From: Tetracentron sinense
Lineage: Eukaryota > Streptophyta > Magnoliopsida > Trochodendrales > Trochodendraceae
Direction of reading: 5' to 3'
NCBI GenBank assembly: GCA_015143295.1
Contig: CM026574.1
Coordinates: 14,882,938 to 14,946,937 of the forward strand
Length of the DNA: 64,000 nucleotides
Positions within the stretch are counted from its first letter, which is position 1; the number at the start of each line of letters is the position of its first letter. This document shows positions 48,130-60,515 of the stretch, piece after piece. The translations under genes and the position numbers were made by a program. The notes beneath the pieces are model-generated. The model had not been told where the DNA came from and ran no database searches. It worked only from the letters and a program-made list of their open reading frames with translations.

Positions 48130-48860
48130 TGACTGGCATCGATCCGAGTGTTATCTGTCATCACCTCAATGTTGACCCTGCTATCCCTCCAGTGAAGCAG
48201 AAACCTCGGAGGCTTGCTCCAGCTTATCATGATGCAGTGAACGAGGAGATTGACAAGCTGATTCAGTTCGGGTTCATTCAGGAGGTGCAGTACCCTGATT
48301 GGATAGCCAATGTTGTGGCTGTGCCTAAGAAGAACGGGAAGGTGAGAGTTTGTATTGACTTCACTGGTGTCAATAAGGCCTGCCCCAAGGACTTTTTTCC
48401 TATGCCAAGGATAGACTCGCTCATCAACGCCACTGCTGGCCACGAGATGTTATCCTTCATGGATGGTTATTCAGGCTATAACCAGATCCTCCTGGCGGAA
48501 GCAGACCGAGAGAAGACCACCTTCATAACGGAGCGGGGCTTGTTCTGTTATCGAGTGATGCCTTTTGGCTTGAAGAATGCAGGTGCCACCTATCAATGTC
48601 TTATGAATCTCATGTTTGGATCACTTCTTGGCAAAACGGTTGAAGTTTACATCGATGATATCGTTGTGAAGAGTCGAGTACGAGGTACTCTGGTGACGGA
48701 CCTTGCTGATCCTTTCTCTGTTCTGCGATCTTTCAATCTAAAGATCAACCCAGAGAAGTGTACCTTTGGGGTTACCTCAGGAAAATTTTTGGCTTATCTT
48801 GTGAGTCAGCGGGGGATTAAGGCTAATCCAGCTCAGATCCGTGCTTTGCTGGACATGCTA
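48130..48860 (+). pseudogene. Tat element reverse transcriptase region
   Basis: Motifs in order: KQKPRRLAPAYHDAVNEEID, WIANVVAVPKKNGKVRVCID, MDGYSGYNQILLAEADREKT, FCYRVMPFGLKNAGATYQ, the catalytic VYIDDIVVKS, and FNLKINPEKCTFGVTSGKFL. This is the typical non-chromovirus Ty3/gypsy RT. Confidence 0.93.
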
Positions 48861-48899
48861 GAGCCTAAGTCGAAGAAGGAGATCCAGAAGCTGACAGGC

Positions 48900-49950
48900 C
48901 GGATTGCAACACTCAATCGGTTTATCTCCAAGTCATCCGATCGTTGCAAACCTCTTTTCGAGTTGCTGAGAAAGGACTCCATTTTTGCATGGACTCCAGA
49001 GTGTTCTCGAGCATTCCTTGCCTTGAAGGAATATTTAGGCTCAGCTCCTATCCTTTCGGTACCTGAGCCAGATGAAATCTTATATCTTTATCTATCTGTT
49101 TCAGAGCAAGCCCTTGGTTCCGTCCTGGTCAGGAGTTGTGATGGGGTGGAGAAACCTGTTTATTTCATCAATAAAACCTTTCTCAAGGCGGAGTGCAATT
49201 ATAACAAGTTCGAGAAGGTATGTCTAGCTCTTGTCTTTTCTGCGGAAAAGCTTCGTCCTTACTTTCATGCTCATTCTATCGTTGTCATTACAACGTATCC
49301 CTTGAAAGTCGTGCTGGGACGACCTTAGCTGGCGGGGAGGATGTCGAAGTGGGTTGTGGCTCTGAGGAGTTCGATATTCAGTATCGGGCTAGGAGTTCAG
49401 AAAAGGGGCAAGCAATGGCAGGTTTTCTTTCTGATTTCCCTGTGGAGGAGGAAGCAGAGGAGGTGGTTGTTGATCTTCGAGAACTTCCTATTGAAGTTGA
49501 CAACGGAGATGTCGTTGTGGATGGAGCCGAGTCATCAGAGTGGAATGATTGGTTATTGTACGTGGACGGATCTTCTAATTTTAGTGGTTCAGGACTGGGC
49601 GTTGTGCTTATAAGTCCGGAGAACATCAAAGTGCAGAAGATGTCACATCTTGGGTTCACTGCCTCCAACAATGAAGCTGAGTACGAAGCCTTACTGCTTG
49701 GGTTGCAGAGTGCTTGAGAGCTGCAGATCTCCATGTTGAGAGTGTTTTGTGATTCACAGCTCGTGGTGAATCAGGTGAAGGTGTTTATGACTGCAAGGAC
49801 GACCGGATGAAGCAGTATGCTACTCTCATTCGTTCGCAGTTTGAAGCATTCACCGTTGTGGAGATCAGGCACATCCGGAGAGATGAGAACAGGCATGCTG
49901 ACGTTTTGGCATATCTAGCTTCCATGGTGCAGGCTGACGAGCCTAAGGCT
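48900..49950 (+). pseudogene. Tat element RNase H regions
   Basis: The first, RT-linked RNase H has RFISKSSDRCKPLFELLRKD, CSRAFLALKEYL and YLSVSEQALGSVLV. A second, archaeal-type RNase H follows (WLLYVDGSSNFSGSGLGVVL, ASNNEAEYEALLLGL, RHIRRDENRHADVLAYLAS). Two RNase H domains in tandem are characteristic of the Tat lineage, which supports the classification. Confidence 0.85.
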
Positions 49951-50189
49951 ACTCTGATGGAGTTCCAAGAGTATCATTCAATAGCTCTCCAAGCACAGCG
50001 AAAAGTGTTTTTTGTCAATCCAGTTCCGAGCTGGATGACAGGGCTGGTGGCTTATCTGAAGGATGGAATTCTTCCTATCAGTGTGAAGGAGTTGAGGCAC
50101 ATTCTGTTCAAGGCAACTCGTTATGCCTTGGTGCAAGGAAAGTTGTTCAGGAAATCTTTTGGTGGGCCTTTGTTGAAGTGTGTTCATCC

Positions 50190-51282
50190 TGCAGATGTGG
50201 AGAGAATACTTGCTGAGTTGCATGAAGGTATATGTGGTATACATTCAGGCGGGAGAACCATTGCCCATCGAGCTCTGGGGTAAGGTTACTTCTGGCCTTA
50301 CATGCAGGCTGATGCTCAGAAGTATGTGAAGAAGTGCAGCCAGTGCCAGCTGTTTGCTCGTTTGATTCATGCTCCGGCTCAAGAGCTCAACACTGTATCT
50401 CAGCCTTGGCCATTTGCGCGTTGGGGGCTTGATATTGTAAGACCTTTCCCTAGGGCTCCAGGGAATCTGATCTTTCTTCTAGTGGCAACTGATTACTTCT
50501 CTCGTTGGATTGAAGCTGTTCCTCTTGCTCGTATCAGAGAGCAAGAGGTGAAGAAGTTCTTGTGGGAACATATCATCTGCAGATTTGGCATACCGCAATC
50601 CATCAATACTGACAACGGGAAGCAGTTTTCAGGACGTTTGATTGCCAACTTTTACAGCGAGCTGAAGATCAGGCATGTTTTCTCTTCCCCATATTATCCT
50701 CAGGGGAATGGATTGGCCGAGGCAGCCAATAAGAATATTCTCAATGCCTTGAAGAGAAGACTGGAAGATTCGAAGGGGAAGTGGACCGCCGAGCTGCACA
50801 ACGTTTTGTGGGGGTACAGAACAACTTCGAGGAGTCCTACCAATGAAACTCCTTTCTCTCTAGCGTATGGTATGGAAGCTGTTATTCCTACTGAGATCAG
50901 TTTGCCTACAGTGCGTTCTTGGCACAACAAGAAGAAGGATGGAGAGAAAGATCAGAACACAGAGCTTATGGCTATTCATCTCGATCTGCTAGAAGAGAAG
51001 CGAGAAGATGCCAGCATTCAGATGAGGAGGTATCAGCAACGATTGAGGAAAACCTACAACAAGAAAGTACAACGGAGAGTGCTGCAGGTCGGTGATCTCG
51101 TTCTCCGAAGAGTGTTCCAGAACACGAGAGAGCTTAACAGTGGCAAGTTGGGACCTAACTGGGAAGGGCCTTATATCGTAGAACGATTGGGAAGTCCTGG
51201 AGTCTGTTACTTGAAAGACTTACAAGGTAACCTCATCTCAAAATCCTGGAACATTATGAATTTGAGGCAATTCTTTCAATAG
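50190..51282 (+). pseudogene. Tat element integrase region
   Basis: The zinc-binding start is seen as GGRTIAHRALG followed by CSQCQ; the catalytic core has WGLDIVRPFPRAPGN, FLLVATDYFSRWIEAVPL, FGIPQSINTDNGKQF and SPYYPQGNGLAEAANK, with YRTTSRSPTNETPFSLAYGM after it. The C-terminal part (VLQVGDLVLRRVFQNTRELN, KLGPNWEGPYIV) lacks a chromodomain, again fitting Tat. Confidence 0.92.
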
Positions 51283-52075
51283 AATCTATGTTATGCTACT
51301 ACATGCATCGTTGTGCTTACAAGTTTTCAGTGACTTTACATAATCATAGTGCTCATATTTCAACATATGACTTGCAATATTATGCGCCTGCTCGTTGTCT
51401 ACACTATTCTCTGTATGGTTCATCAGTGTAATATTGTGAATGTTTTGCAAGTAATTTCAATAAAATTTTGACTGAACAACCTACTCATAACGAACACGAG
51501 TGGCTTATATAAGGGTGTCATCTGAGCAAATCCAGTGGCTTATCCTAATGACATCCTCTGAGCATGTGCTTCGAAACTGAGTTACATTGTGTTCATCATA
51601 TGAATTTTATTTGTCAGATTGCATTCACATTAAACTACGCAAATGATGTATCTGGAGTAGTACTTGTTCGTAGTGCTTGTTCGTAGTGCTTTGATCGTAG
51701 TATTTGTTCGTAGTACTTGTTCATAGTGCTTTGCTTGTAGTGCTCTACTCGTAGTGTTCTGATCGTAGTGCTTTGATCAAAATAATTTGTTTAAGTATGT
51801 GCATCTGTTATAATTTTTACCCTCATACATACATTCACATAGTAAAGTGCCATATTCACATCAATGCTGTGAACAGTGAAAATTAATTCAACTACTTGTG
51901 CTGTATTGTTTGTGCATACGTTGTGCTACGTTACGAGGTGGAAAGAAACACGTACATAAGAAAGTAAGTGATCCATTCATGCAGAAGACCCATTTCTGGG
52001 TAATTACAGTAACAAAGGAAAGAAAAGAGTTTACATCATCAAAAGAGAAACAGAAACATGAAGGGGAGCAGCAGA

Positions 52076-54560
52076 TCAGGCGAGCTCAAGGTCAGCGTCT
52101 GTCGTCGTTGCAGCAGGGGCAGAAGTAGAGGCTTCAGCAGTTGGGGTTTTTTCTGGAGTAGCTTCATCGGCAGCAACAGGAGCTTCGGGAGCAGTTGGCT
52201 CGAAGTACGGCTCAGCTGGGAGAGGTGTAGGACCTTCGAGAGAGTGAGGTTGCTCAACGCCTTGGACCTCGGTCTCGTTGTCTAGCTCGATCACGTCTTT
52301 GCTCTGAAGCTCAGAGAACGTGATGGCGTCCTCTTCATTGTCTTCTTTCAGACGGCCTTGCTGGCGGAGCGATTCGAGTGTCTCTTTCTCGGTCTCTGCC
52401 CGATCCTCCTCCAAGAGTGTGTCCAGCTGAGACTGATAGTGTTGTTGCAGTCTCAGGGTCACGGTCCTCTCGATGGTCTCTTCAGCTTTCTTGGCCTCCT
52501 CGAGCTCCTCCGCCAGTGCTGTCCTGGCTGCCTCAGTTTCCTCCAGCTGTCTGCCCAAAGCTTGGGAGACGAGCTCCAATTCGCTGATGCGTAGAACAGC
52601 GTTCTCTACCTCCTGTTTGGCCTTCTTCTCGGCCTCCTTTGCTGATCGTGTCTCAGCCTCAGCTTTTTCTTGTGCCTTGGTGACAGCTTTGAACTTCTCC
52701 TCGACGCGAACAGCGCCAGCTTTGGCTTGAGACTGATCAAAGTCTGCCTTGAGTCTCTCCTCGGCGAGAGTCTTCTCCAGCGTCTCAATCCTGTCTTGCC
52801 AGTACTTGATCCCGTCTCGGAGGTGATTGTAGCTATAATGGCTACGATCACAGAGTTCGTGCACGAGCACGTTCATCTGCAAGGAAGTATCCGGGCATTA
52901 GCACAATGAGGAGTAAAATTTCAGCAGTAGAGTAAGAAGAAGAGGAAGTAAGAAACTTACTAACGCCACAGACTGGCAGGCGGCGTAGGACAGTTCGGCC
53001 AGATTGAGATTGCCGACGTCAGTAATGTCTCGGGGCAACCTCATAGCATGAGTCAGAACTCGGGCGGCCTTGTCGGATCTTTGCACCGAGTCGTTTACAG
53101 TCGGTCTCCCGTACCGAGAGAAGTCGGGCGACCAGTCCAGAGCGCTCGCCGGTAGCATACGAGCTGGAAGACTCGTTGTGCCAGCTTCCGTTGCGGCCAG
53201 GGCAACCACAGCGGAACTCGAACTGGCTGGAGCAGTTGCAGCTCGAGAGGGGGTAGGTGCCGAGCTGGCTTCGGGCACCGCCGTTGTCACTTCTGCTCCT
53301 GGAATTGTTACAGGAACGGCAGAGGTGGAGGGGGGAGCAGCAATGGCTGCGTTCTCTTTCTCTAGGCGTATGTCCGCCTTCGCTTTCTTTCTGGCCTCGT
53401 ACTCGGCCTGGGTCGGCGGCTTTCTTTTCGGGTCAGCAGTCGCTGTACCCTTGGAAGGAGGGTTCTTCTTCTTCAATGGTGGTGGCGGTGGTGGCAGCAG
53501 AAATGCAGGGCGAGCAGACCTTGGCTTCCTACTCAGCGGAGGTGGATCTATGCCAGCCATGTCTTCTTCTTCTTCTTCGTCTAAATTAGTTGCTGGTGAA
53601 GGTGCAGAAGTAGAAGCACCTGGATGCTGTTGCTGTTGTTGTGGTTGTTGTTGTCGTCGTTGAGCAGTTGCAATAGGAGTGCTGAAGGCCACCCACGTGT
53701 CAGGCTCCAGTGGTTGCCACCGGACGTATTCCCCACCTCGAACACGTTTGATGTTGGTAAGGAGGCCTTCTTCTTCTGGGGCCAACTTCTTATATGGGAT
53801 CTTCTTTCCGTCAACTGCACACAGAAAAAAGCAGAATGAGTACAACGAGAGTCAGCAGGACGAAAGCATACAACGTACAACGAAAACAGAGTCAGAACAG
53901 TGGTGCACAACGGACAACGGACGACCGTAGTAGTATACCTGGTTTCGCTTGGAAGACATTGGGGACCGTAGAATTCTCTGCCTTCCAACCGCCAGACACA
54001 ACGAAAGGAGTGGCTTTCCACCCTCTTTCTCTATCGAGAATGCCAGAGACGAGCTCTGGATGTAGAGGTTTCTTGTTCCACGAGTAGTAGCAGAACAAAC
54101 CATCGTCAGTGCCTCGGCATCTGACAGCATGGCAGAAGTGGAATAGATGCTTAGCTTCTATTGGGTAATCGTCCTTGATGAATTTGATCATCATGGACAT
54201 ATATTTGTAGAAGCTTGGATGCATTTGTCCCGGTGCGAGTTGCAGGGTGGACAGAATGTCATCCAGGACGGGATGGAGAGGGAAGCGGAGGCCAGACTCG
54301 AGCTGGGAGAGGTAGACGACGGTACAAGCAGAACGCTTATCAATGAGAGCGTCATCTCGCTTGAAGTGGAGATTGACGTGGGAAGGGAAGTCGAAACGTT
54401 CCCTGTAGTGGTTCAGATGTGCCAACTGATGTTGGTGCAGAGCTGAGGATTGTTCGATGTAGGCACCATGAGGTGCGCTACCTGTGCAACTGGCCTCATC
54501 TTCAGTAGGGCCTCTAACTTCCTCTAACCTAATGGGTTCTACGGAAATGTTGGCAGCCAT
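52076..54560 (-). pseudogene. Antisense gene carried by the Tat element (PF04195-like plus coiled coil)
   Basis: Three open blocks on the minus strand, about 53,940-54,560, 52,940-53,820 and 52,080-52,880, separated by two short gaps with GT and AG ends, so they look like exons of one spliced gene. Block 1 starts MAANISVEP and has LSQLESGLRFPLHPVLDDIL and LAPGQMHPSFYKYM, the signature of the putative gypsy-type transposon domain PF04195. Block 2 is rich in Gln, Pro, Ala and Ser (low complexity). Block 3 is a long Glu/Lys/Ala coiled coil (EEKFKAVTKAQEKAEAETRS) with an acidic, Ala/Pro tail. Extra antisense frames between pol and the 3' LTR are known in Tat elements; their function is unknown. 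This one looks open throughout. Confidence 0.75.
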
Positions 54561-54832
54561 AATAGTTGGAAGAAACAACGAAAATGAACAAAGAACAGTG
54601 AACAGAACACAGAAGAATACCCAGAATAGAATCACTCAAAGAACCAGAGAAGAAGAGAGAGAGGGAGAAACAGTAAGAAATATTAAGGAGAAGGGTGAAG
54701 AGCATACCGAACAGAAGACGACTGAGAGAGACTATTAAGAGCTTGAGGAAGATGAACTTTCGGTTGAGAAAAAAATTCGGCAGAGTAACAGTACTTGAAG
54801 GAACAGGGTGAAAGAGAAGGTGCGTTCGATGG

Positions 54833-54847
54833 AGATTTATAAGCATC
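54833..54847 (-). promoter_or_regulatory. Possible TATA box for the antisense gene
   Basis: On the minus strand the text reads GCTTATAAATCTCC, about 280 bp before the antisense ATG. Together with the open coding blocks it suggests a separate minus-strand promoter inside the element. Position only; no transcript evidence. Confidence 0.4.
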
Positions 54848-55168
54848 ACAGATATGTGAAACTACACCACAACCCTTCATCAGAGCCGTACACCTGTGTC
54901 CAAGGGGAGAAGAGCAGTGGCAAGATCGTCTTTTCATCAAAAGAGAGTAACCGTCAGAGTTATTAAAGCATTTTGAAAATCGAAACGGCGATGATGACAG
55001 CCTGTCCGCATTAACGCGACGTGACGGCTAGCACGCGCAACCAGCTGGCGTGAACGGTCGATCTTCTCAGCGAGCGTTTAAAGCACACAACGTTACATCT
55101 TCTGGAGCAGTGCCAGGTATGATCTTTTTGTCCGTTTATGACACTTCGAACTACGTTCCAAGCATCAT

Positions 55169-55180
55169 AAAGGGGCAAAT
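55169..55180 (+). other. Polypurine tract of the Tat element
   Basis: AAAGGGGCAAAT directly precedes the 3' LTR, the place and composition expected for the plus-strand primer. Confidence 0.75.
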
Positions 55181-56057
55181 TGTAACGGATAAAATTCGTA
55201 AAATCAACTTAGCGTTCGAGAACGAGCTCGTTTTTGTTGTTTTGTTCACGAAAGTGATACGTGGACACAAGTTGGGGTCACGTGCTTAAAATAGAGGGAT
55301 CACACGTTGTCTGATGCACAACGTTCACGTTGTGCGCATTACGACGTCTTTGTTTTCTTGTAGAACAACGCTTCCGTTGTGGCTTGACAACGTGCTCGTT
55401 GTCTGAAGCACAATGTAACCATTGTACTCTTGACAACGTTTTTGTCGTTACATGAACAACGAGTCCATTGTCTCACCGACAACGATGTCCTGACTGTATT
55501 TTAAGACATCTACACCGTAACCGAGCTTGAGTCAACAACGAGACCGACTCGTAGGAGGAAGTGATCAGGAGGCGATCCATAATTCTGACAGGTGTGCCGA
55601 AAGCACTGTCTTGGCATTTAATACTGGTCACTTCTGCGTACTGTCAGATCCCGGCCGACTGAACTCATAGTAGGCTCTCACGTGTGATGCAACAGGTGAC
55701 AGATATGTCTGACATATTTGGCAATGAGTGCAAGACACGTGGTATGGACATCTATGGCCATCCATGGTCATCGATGGCCATACCAACCTTACCCTATAAA
55801 TACCCCGTGATTTTTAGTGCTGGAGACCACGTTTTTGGCCGTACTTCAGAGGATACTTGTTCAGTGCTTCCCAGAATCTTGCGTAACTTTCGGTGCCTAT
55901 TTCAGAGTTTACTGTTCATCATCTTCTACATCTACTTACTTTACCATCGGAGTACAGGTCAGGGTGTCACACCCTCCACTCCAACCTTCTACCGGTAAAC
56001 CAGAGCGTGTGTGGAGCTGTAGCTGACGCGTGTTCGTGACGGTATTTTTCTCCTTCA
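55181..56057 (+). repeat. 3' LTR of the Tat element
   Basis: It matches the 5' LTR base for base apart from about 15 substitutions and one 19-bp length difference. It ends TTTTTCTCCTTCA and is followed by the target duplication ATGCA. Confidence 0.95.
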
Positions 56058-56563
56058 ATGCATTTATCTATCAGGTACAATGAAATTAACATTATATTAC
56101 CCCCTACAATATCGGGGAGTTGAGTTTGGTGTACATGGAATCCAAAATAATGATCAACCATAATACGGGGCACAATCATCACATGACCTTATATTGACTA
56201 ACATCCCCTTAGTAAGCATATACTCAATAATACAAGTTCGAGTATTCAACCATGCTTTTAGTCAATTCGTGAAAGCACCTCACCTAAGTAAAATGCATGA
56301 GTTACATGACATATTGTTTTTTTTTTTACTTCCTTACTTGTCCCCAAGTTGTTGTCCTCTTTAACTTATGTTGTTATCCATTTACAACTTTTTTCCTTAT
56401 CTAAAAATGTCCAAAATCCTTCAAAAATGAAGTAATGAGTTGAGACGTCCCTTGCCAGTTAGGTCAACCTAGAAAAGGCTATCTTCCTAATTAAATGTGT
56501 AGCTTCTACTACGCGAGGTTCAAATGAGGAAAGACTTATGATGGATTCCTAAGCCTCTAGAGA

Positions 56564-56869
56564 CAGGGGTGGAGCCACATGGGGCCCGGGCGGCTGAAGC
56601 CCCCTCCTGAAATTTTGAAAAAAAAAATTCCTATAGACCTATTAAGGGCATAGCCCGGGAGTGAGGCGGAGCCGAGGGGGGAATATGTGTTCTAACCCCC
56701 CCTAAACTGTTGAGTAACAAACATATACCTTACAAACCGACACAAACAGATGTGGCCTATGTACTTGACTCTAAAAAAATATATATCAGGGGCTACGCCC
56801 CGAACCTCTATTATTAGCCCCCCTCCCTCCCTCCCTCCCCCGCGCAAGAGAATCTTGGCTCTGCCCCTA
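56564..56869. mobile_element. hAT-like MITE
   Basis: The ends CAGGGGTGGAGCCA at left and TAGGGGCAGAGCCA read inwards at right are typical of a widespread plant hAT MITE type. Flanks TCTAGAGA (56556-56563) and CCTAGAGA (56870-56877) form an 8-bp target duplication with one mismatch. The interior has GGGCATAGCCCGGG and CTCCCTCC runs and no coding sequence. Confidence 0.78.
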
Positions 56870-57094
56870 CCTAGAGATGAGGAAGGTTGTAGCAAACAAC
56901 GAAATACTTCGATGAGTTGAAAATAAGCATACATCTAGCTATTCTGAGAGCATGACAATAATACCACCACAGTCAAAAAGCCGTGTTCCCTTCAAATAAC
57001 ACACACCCTAATGCCACTAGCTTGCTAAAGCAACTAGATTGGCACTAGCTCTTAGTATTTTTAGCTACATCCTGTGATATGAAATGTCCTATTA

Positions 57095-57490
57095 AAGGAT
57101 AGCATGATATATACCCTTTCCTAAACTTTATATACCTAAGAATCTTGTAAATTGCATCAAAGTGTTCTTTTCTAGGGCTTCACATGAATTGACTCACAAC
57201 ACAATTAACATATGCAATTTCCGGTCGGGTGGTCGTAAGGTATATCAGCCAACCAATCAGTCTCCTATACACCGTAGCATCAACTAGACCATCATCGATG
57301 CCATGAGTCAGACCGTGATTTTGTTTAATAGGAAAAATTACATGGTTTTTATGGATCATTCAACTTATTTTAATTAATAAATTTCAAGTGCATACTTCTT
57401 TTGAGAAAAGAAAATACCATTGTTCGATCTCACCACTTCAATGCCTAAAATGCACGAGGAGCTTGTTTGAGACCATAGAGAACTGACTCA
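57095..57490 (-). mobile_element. Copia reverse transcriptase fossil
   Basis: Minus-strand translation gives SVLYGLKQAPRAF near 57,435-57,482 and GLVDATVYRRLIGWLIYLTT near 57,210-57,300, then an RKEHFDAIYKILRYIKF stretch near 57,105-57,170; these are Ty1/copia RT and post-RT motifs in the right order. No LTRs were recognised. It is old and broken in several places. Confidence 0.75.
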
Positions 57491-57673
57491 TTAAATAAAG
57501 GGCTGCCAAACTAAAGAGAAGTCTAGTGGGTATTGCATTCAGCTCCTCTTTCTCTCTTCAAGCTTGTGGATGATGAGTCCTAAAGCTAGCTAGAACAAGA
57601 GCTTGATGGGCCGTGGGAAGTATGAAAATTTTCAATGTCCGACCAAGTCTCGATAAACTTCATTTTTCATGTA

Positions 57674-57949
57674 TCTTTACTATTATAATGGGAGAGGCAG
57701 GCTACGCCTGAATTTTTTGAAATTCCTAAACTACCCTTATATAAAACAAAACTTTAATTTAATGTTTTACTTTAATTACCAAACTACCCTCATTTGCCTA
57801 TTTAGAGAATAGAATCACAGTCAATCACGATTGAACTCGGGGAGAGTTCAATCACACCCACGGGTTAACATGTGACCCTTTTAACTCCTATTAACTATGA
57901 TTAACTCCTTTCCCTCGCTCTCACGTGCATCGCACGTGCCACCCGCTAG
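57674..57949 (+). mobile_element. Non-autonomous Helitron, 276 bp
   Basis: Starts TCTTTACTATTATAATGGG after an A (57673) and ends in the hairpin CACGTGCATCGCACGTG followed by CCACCCGCTAG and a T (57950): 5' TC, 3' hairpin plus CTAG, insertion between A and T, as Helitrons do. No Rep/helicase is encoded. Its body has GATTGAACTCGGGGAGAGTT, shared with the copies at 60,512 and 60,888. Confidence 0.88.
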
Positions 57950-57950
57950 T

Positions 57951-60471
57951 ACAAGAATAAATGAACACTATATCTGATAGTCTCAATGGGTAGTGGCTTG
58001 GATCATAGAGTTTGCCTTTTCTCGTTCACATTGATAGTTTGAGATCAGTTTAAGCTGCTTTTCTTAGAGGGATCGTGTTTTTGAATCAAATCAAAGCATT
58101 GCAACCCGTTAAAAAGTGTGTGCTTTAATGGAGAGAATGGACATGGTTGACTTAGGTTGAGAGTAGGAAAGGCATGAGAGTAGGAATAGTCCTTAATTTT
58201 AATTTTGGTTGACTAGGCTCTCTCTTTAAGCGTTTTTTTGGCAGATTTTGACGGATGCTATTCAATTACACCAAACTCTCAAACAAATAACGAATTAGGG
58301 GAGAGATCTTTGGACGTTACAACTACATAAAATAAACTACCTATTTGGTTGAGAGTTTGAAACCACTAAAGTTTCTTATGCCCCCAAGTTACAATAAAGG
58401 AAGTTTGTTTCGTTAACGACAGCCATTTCTCTATACTATTTCTACATGCTTTACTCCACCCACTTCACGTTATTTTCGCCAATAAAGGGTCCCTGGTATC
58501 ATTTAGGCTTGAGAGATGCTAGTCCCACACTTTCATACTCTCATTGTGGTGGTAACACATGTCGCTACTTTTCCCAGTTACCAATGGAATAGTTGATATT
58601 ATAATGACATTTTAAATATTTGTTTTCTTAACTGTTGAAGAATAGCAATGACAAGTGTTGCCATCAGAGTGAGAGTTTGGAAGTGTCCATATGGGGCTAG
58701 CATTTCCCGTTGTGAGCCTTCACTTAGATGGATTCCCACTATTTTTTTTTTTTTTAATTAGAATTTTTAGTTCTTAATTGATTAGACGGTCAAGATATGC
58801 TTGAGTTCAATCTGAGTTTTGGGCCCATAAAAGACTTGGCGGCCCACACGATTGAATCGTTTGCTTAGCAGGTAGTCTATTGGGAATGTACGTACTCAAG
58901 TCCTTCACAAATTTTCATTTCAGATTTTGCTAGTTTCACTCTCACACTTGTGCATTCGCCCCAAAAGGGAATGAAAGACAAGAAATTTTGTTGAGGCCAA
59001 CATTGACCTAAGACGCCTTACTGGCCAAATGCATAAGGAGTAGAGTGCAGCCTAGAGATGGAATCAGGATTTTCTAGTTTGGGGTGGAGGGATGGGTATG
59101 CAATGGCAGATTGAAAATTGCAATAATTATTGATGGATTTTTGTGGAGAATGATTAAGCAAGTACAAAATATTTGGAGAATGCGGGCTGTAGCCCCTTTT
59201 CTTTTGATGACTAATATTGGGTTTGTGGAGAACTGATTTCGTATGTATCTTAATTATGGGTATTGTGTCTACTTGTTTACCAGATAGTTGTATATTGTCC
59301 TATGGCTATCTCCTGTTAAATAATTAAATAATACGAAATAAAAAATATATTTTATTTTCAAAAGTTCAGTTATGCTCTTATCCCTGGATATGTTCTATTA
59401 AAAAATCAAATAATCTACTATAATTTTCTGACCGGACAACTACCCCTTCTACAATGATTATACTCAATTAAGCAATTAAATAACTTAATAACAAAATAGA
59501 TTTTCCCATAAGTTTAAGGGCCACCTGCCCATTCCCATGGCTATAGCTGCTATGTCTTAAAAAAACTATTGTTCTTCAAAAATTGAGGGGGGACACATGC
59601 CCCCATTTTGAGTGCAGCTATCATTTATTTCACTCCTCACACTCATCACCAAGAGTGGAGCTAGCAATCCCCATTACGATAATGTCCACCAATCCACCCC
59701 CATATTTTATGGAAGGATAATGCTAGCAACACTTTAAAGAGCCACCCTCCTTTTGATTGACGAGTTGCTACTTGAAAATACGTGTCTTTCCCTTAATGGA
59801 AAGCAATAACAAGTGTTTTCTCTTTGAAAAAAGTAAGATTAAAAGCTAGCATTACCTTTTATGGAAAATAGTTGTAATGCACTATATACTATATAGTCCT
59901 ATGGCTACTCCTAAATATACTCTCATACATACTCTCGAATTTTAATCATTCATGACTAATCATTAAGGGTCGAGATTAATGCCGAGTTGGCATGCTTTTG
60001 AGAACTATAATGGCTGTAAACTCTAGCATTTATCTAATTTATTAAAAAAGTAGAAAAAAACTTGACAACGATTTCCGTTCTAAACAACGTAAGCCTAAGT
60101 TACATAAAATAAAGCCCACCTTCTTTAACTTTCCTTATCAATTTGATCACTTCTAAAACTTAAATAATTAAACAACTCAATGGCGCAAATAACTATAAAA
60201 AAATTAAAATTTATTGTATAAAGTATAAACTATAATACCTCCAGCGTATTACGAGGGTTGTGGATCGAACTAAATAATAATACTCAACTAAATAATAATA
60301 CTCACCTGCCTCTGCTTATCTTATTAGCCATGTAAGAAGGAAAAATTAGTAGGCAAGGAAGATAAATAAAACATAATAAACCCAAACTAACAAAGAAAAA
60401 TCTTAAGAGAAGTCAAGTATCTCGTGGAAGAAAATGTAGCAAGATGTAATACACAATACAGTTATAGCCTC

Positions 60472-60477
<6 letters not shown>
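57951..60477. other. Intergenic stretch, no gene recognised
   Basis: AT-rich DNA with T runs (58741-58755), a piece of the second MULE-MITE family (about 59,890-60,020) and no open frame resembling a protein. Confidence 0.45.

Positions 60478-60511
<34 letters not shown>

Positions 60512-60515
<4 letters not shown>

Larger units (their letters stand above)
44549..56057 (+). mobile_element. Tat-lineage Ty3/gypsy LTR retrotransposon, nearly complete
   Basis: An 11.5-kb element with TG...CA LTRs of 896 and 877 bp and a perfect 5-bp target duplication ATGCA (44544-44548 and 56058-56062). Parts in order: 5' LTR, tRNA-type primer site, gag, protease, reverse transcriptase, RNase H, integrase, a 3.9-kb region with an antisense gene, polypurine tract, 3' LTR. 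The order RT-RNase H-integrase makes it Ty3/gypsy; absence of a chromodomain, the long region after integrase and the antisense frames place it in the Tat lineage. The LTRs differ at about 15 positions plus one 19-bp length difference, about 1.7%, roughly a million years at usual plant rates. The gag-pol part is broken, with a handful of breaks; it is a young fossil. Confidence 0.93.

Noticed and set aside
53070-53663. Plus-strand 197-codon frame within the retrotransposon
   Set aside because: It is the complement of the low-complexity middle block of the antisense gene and has Gly/Ser/Cys runs only.
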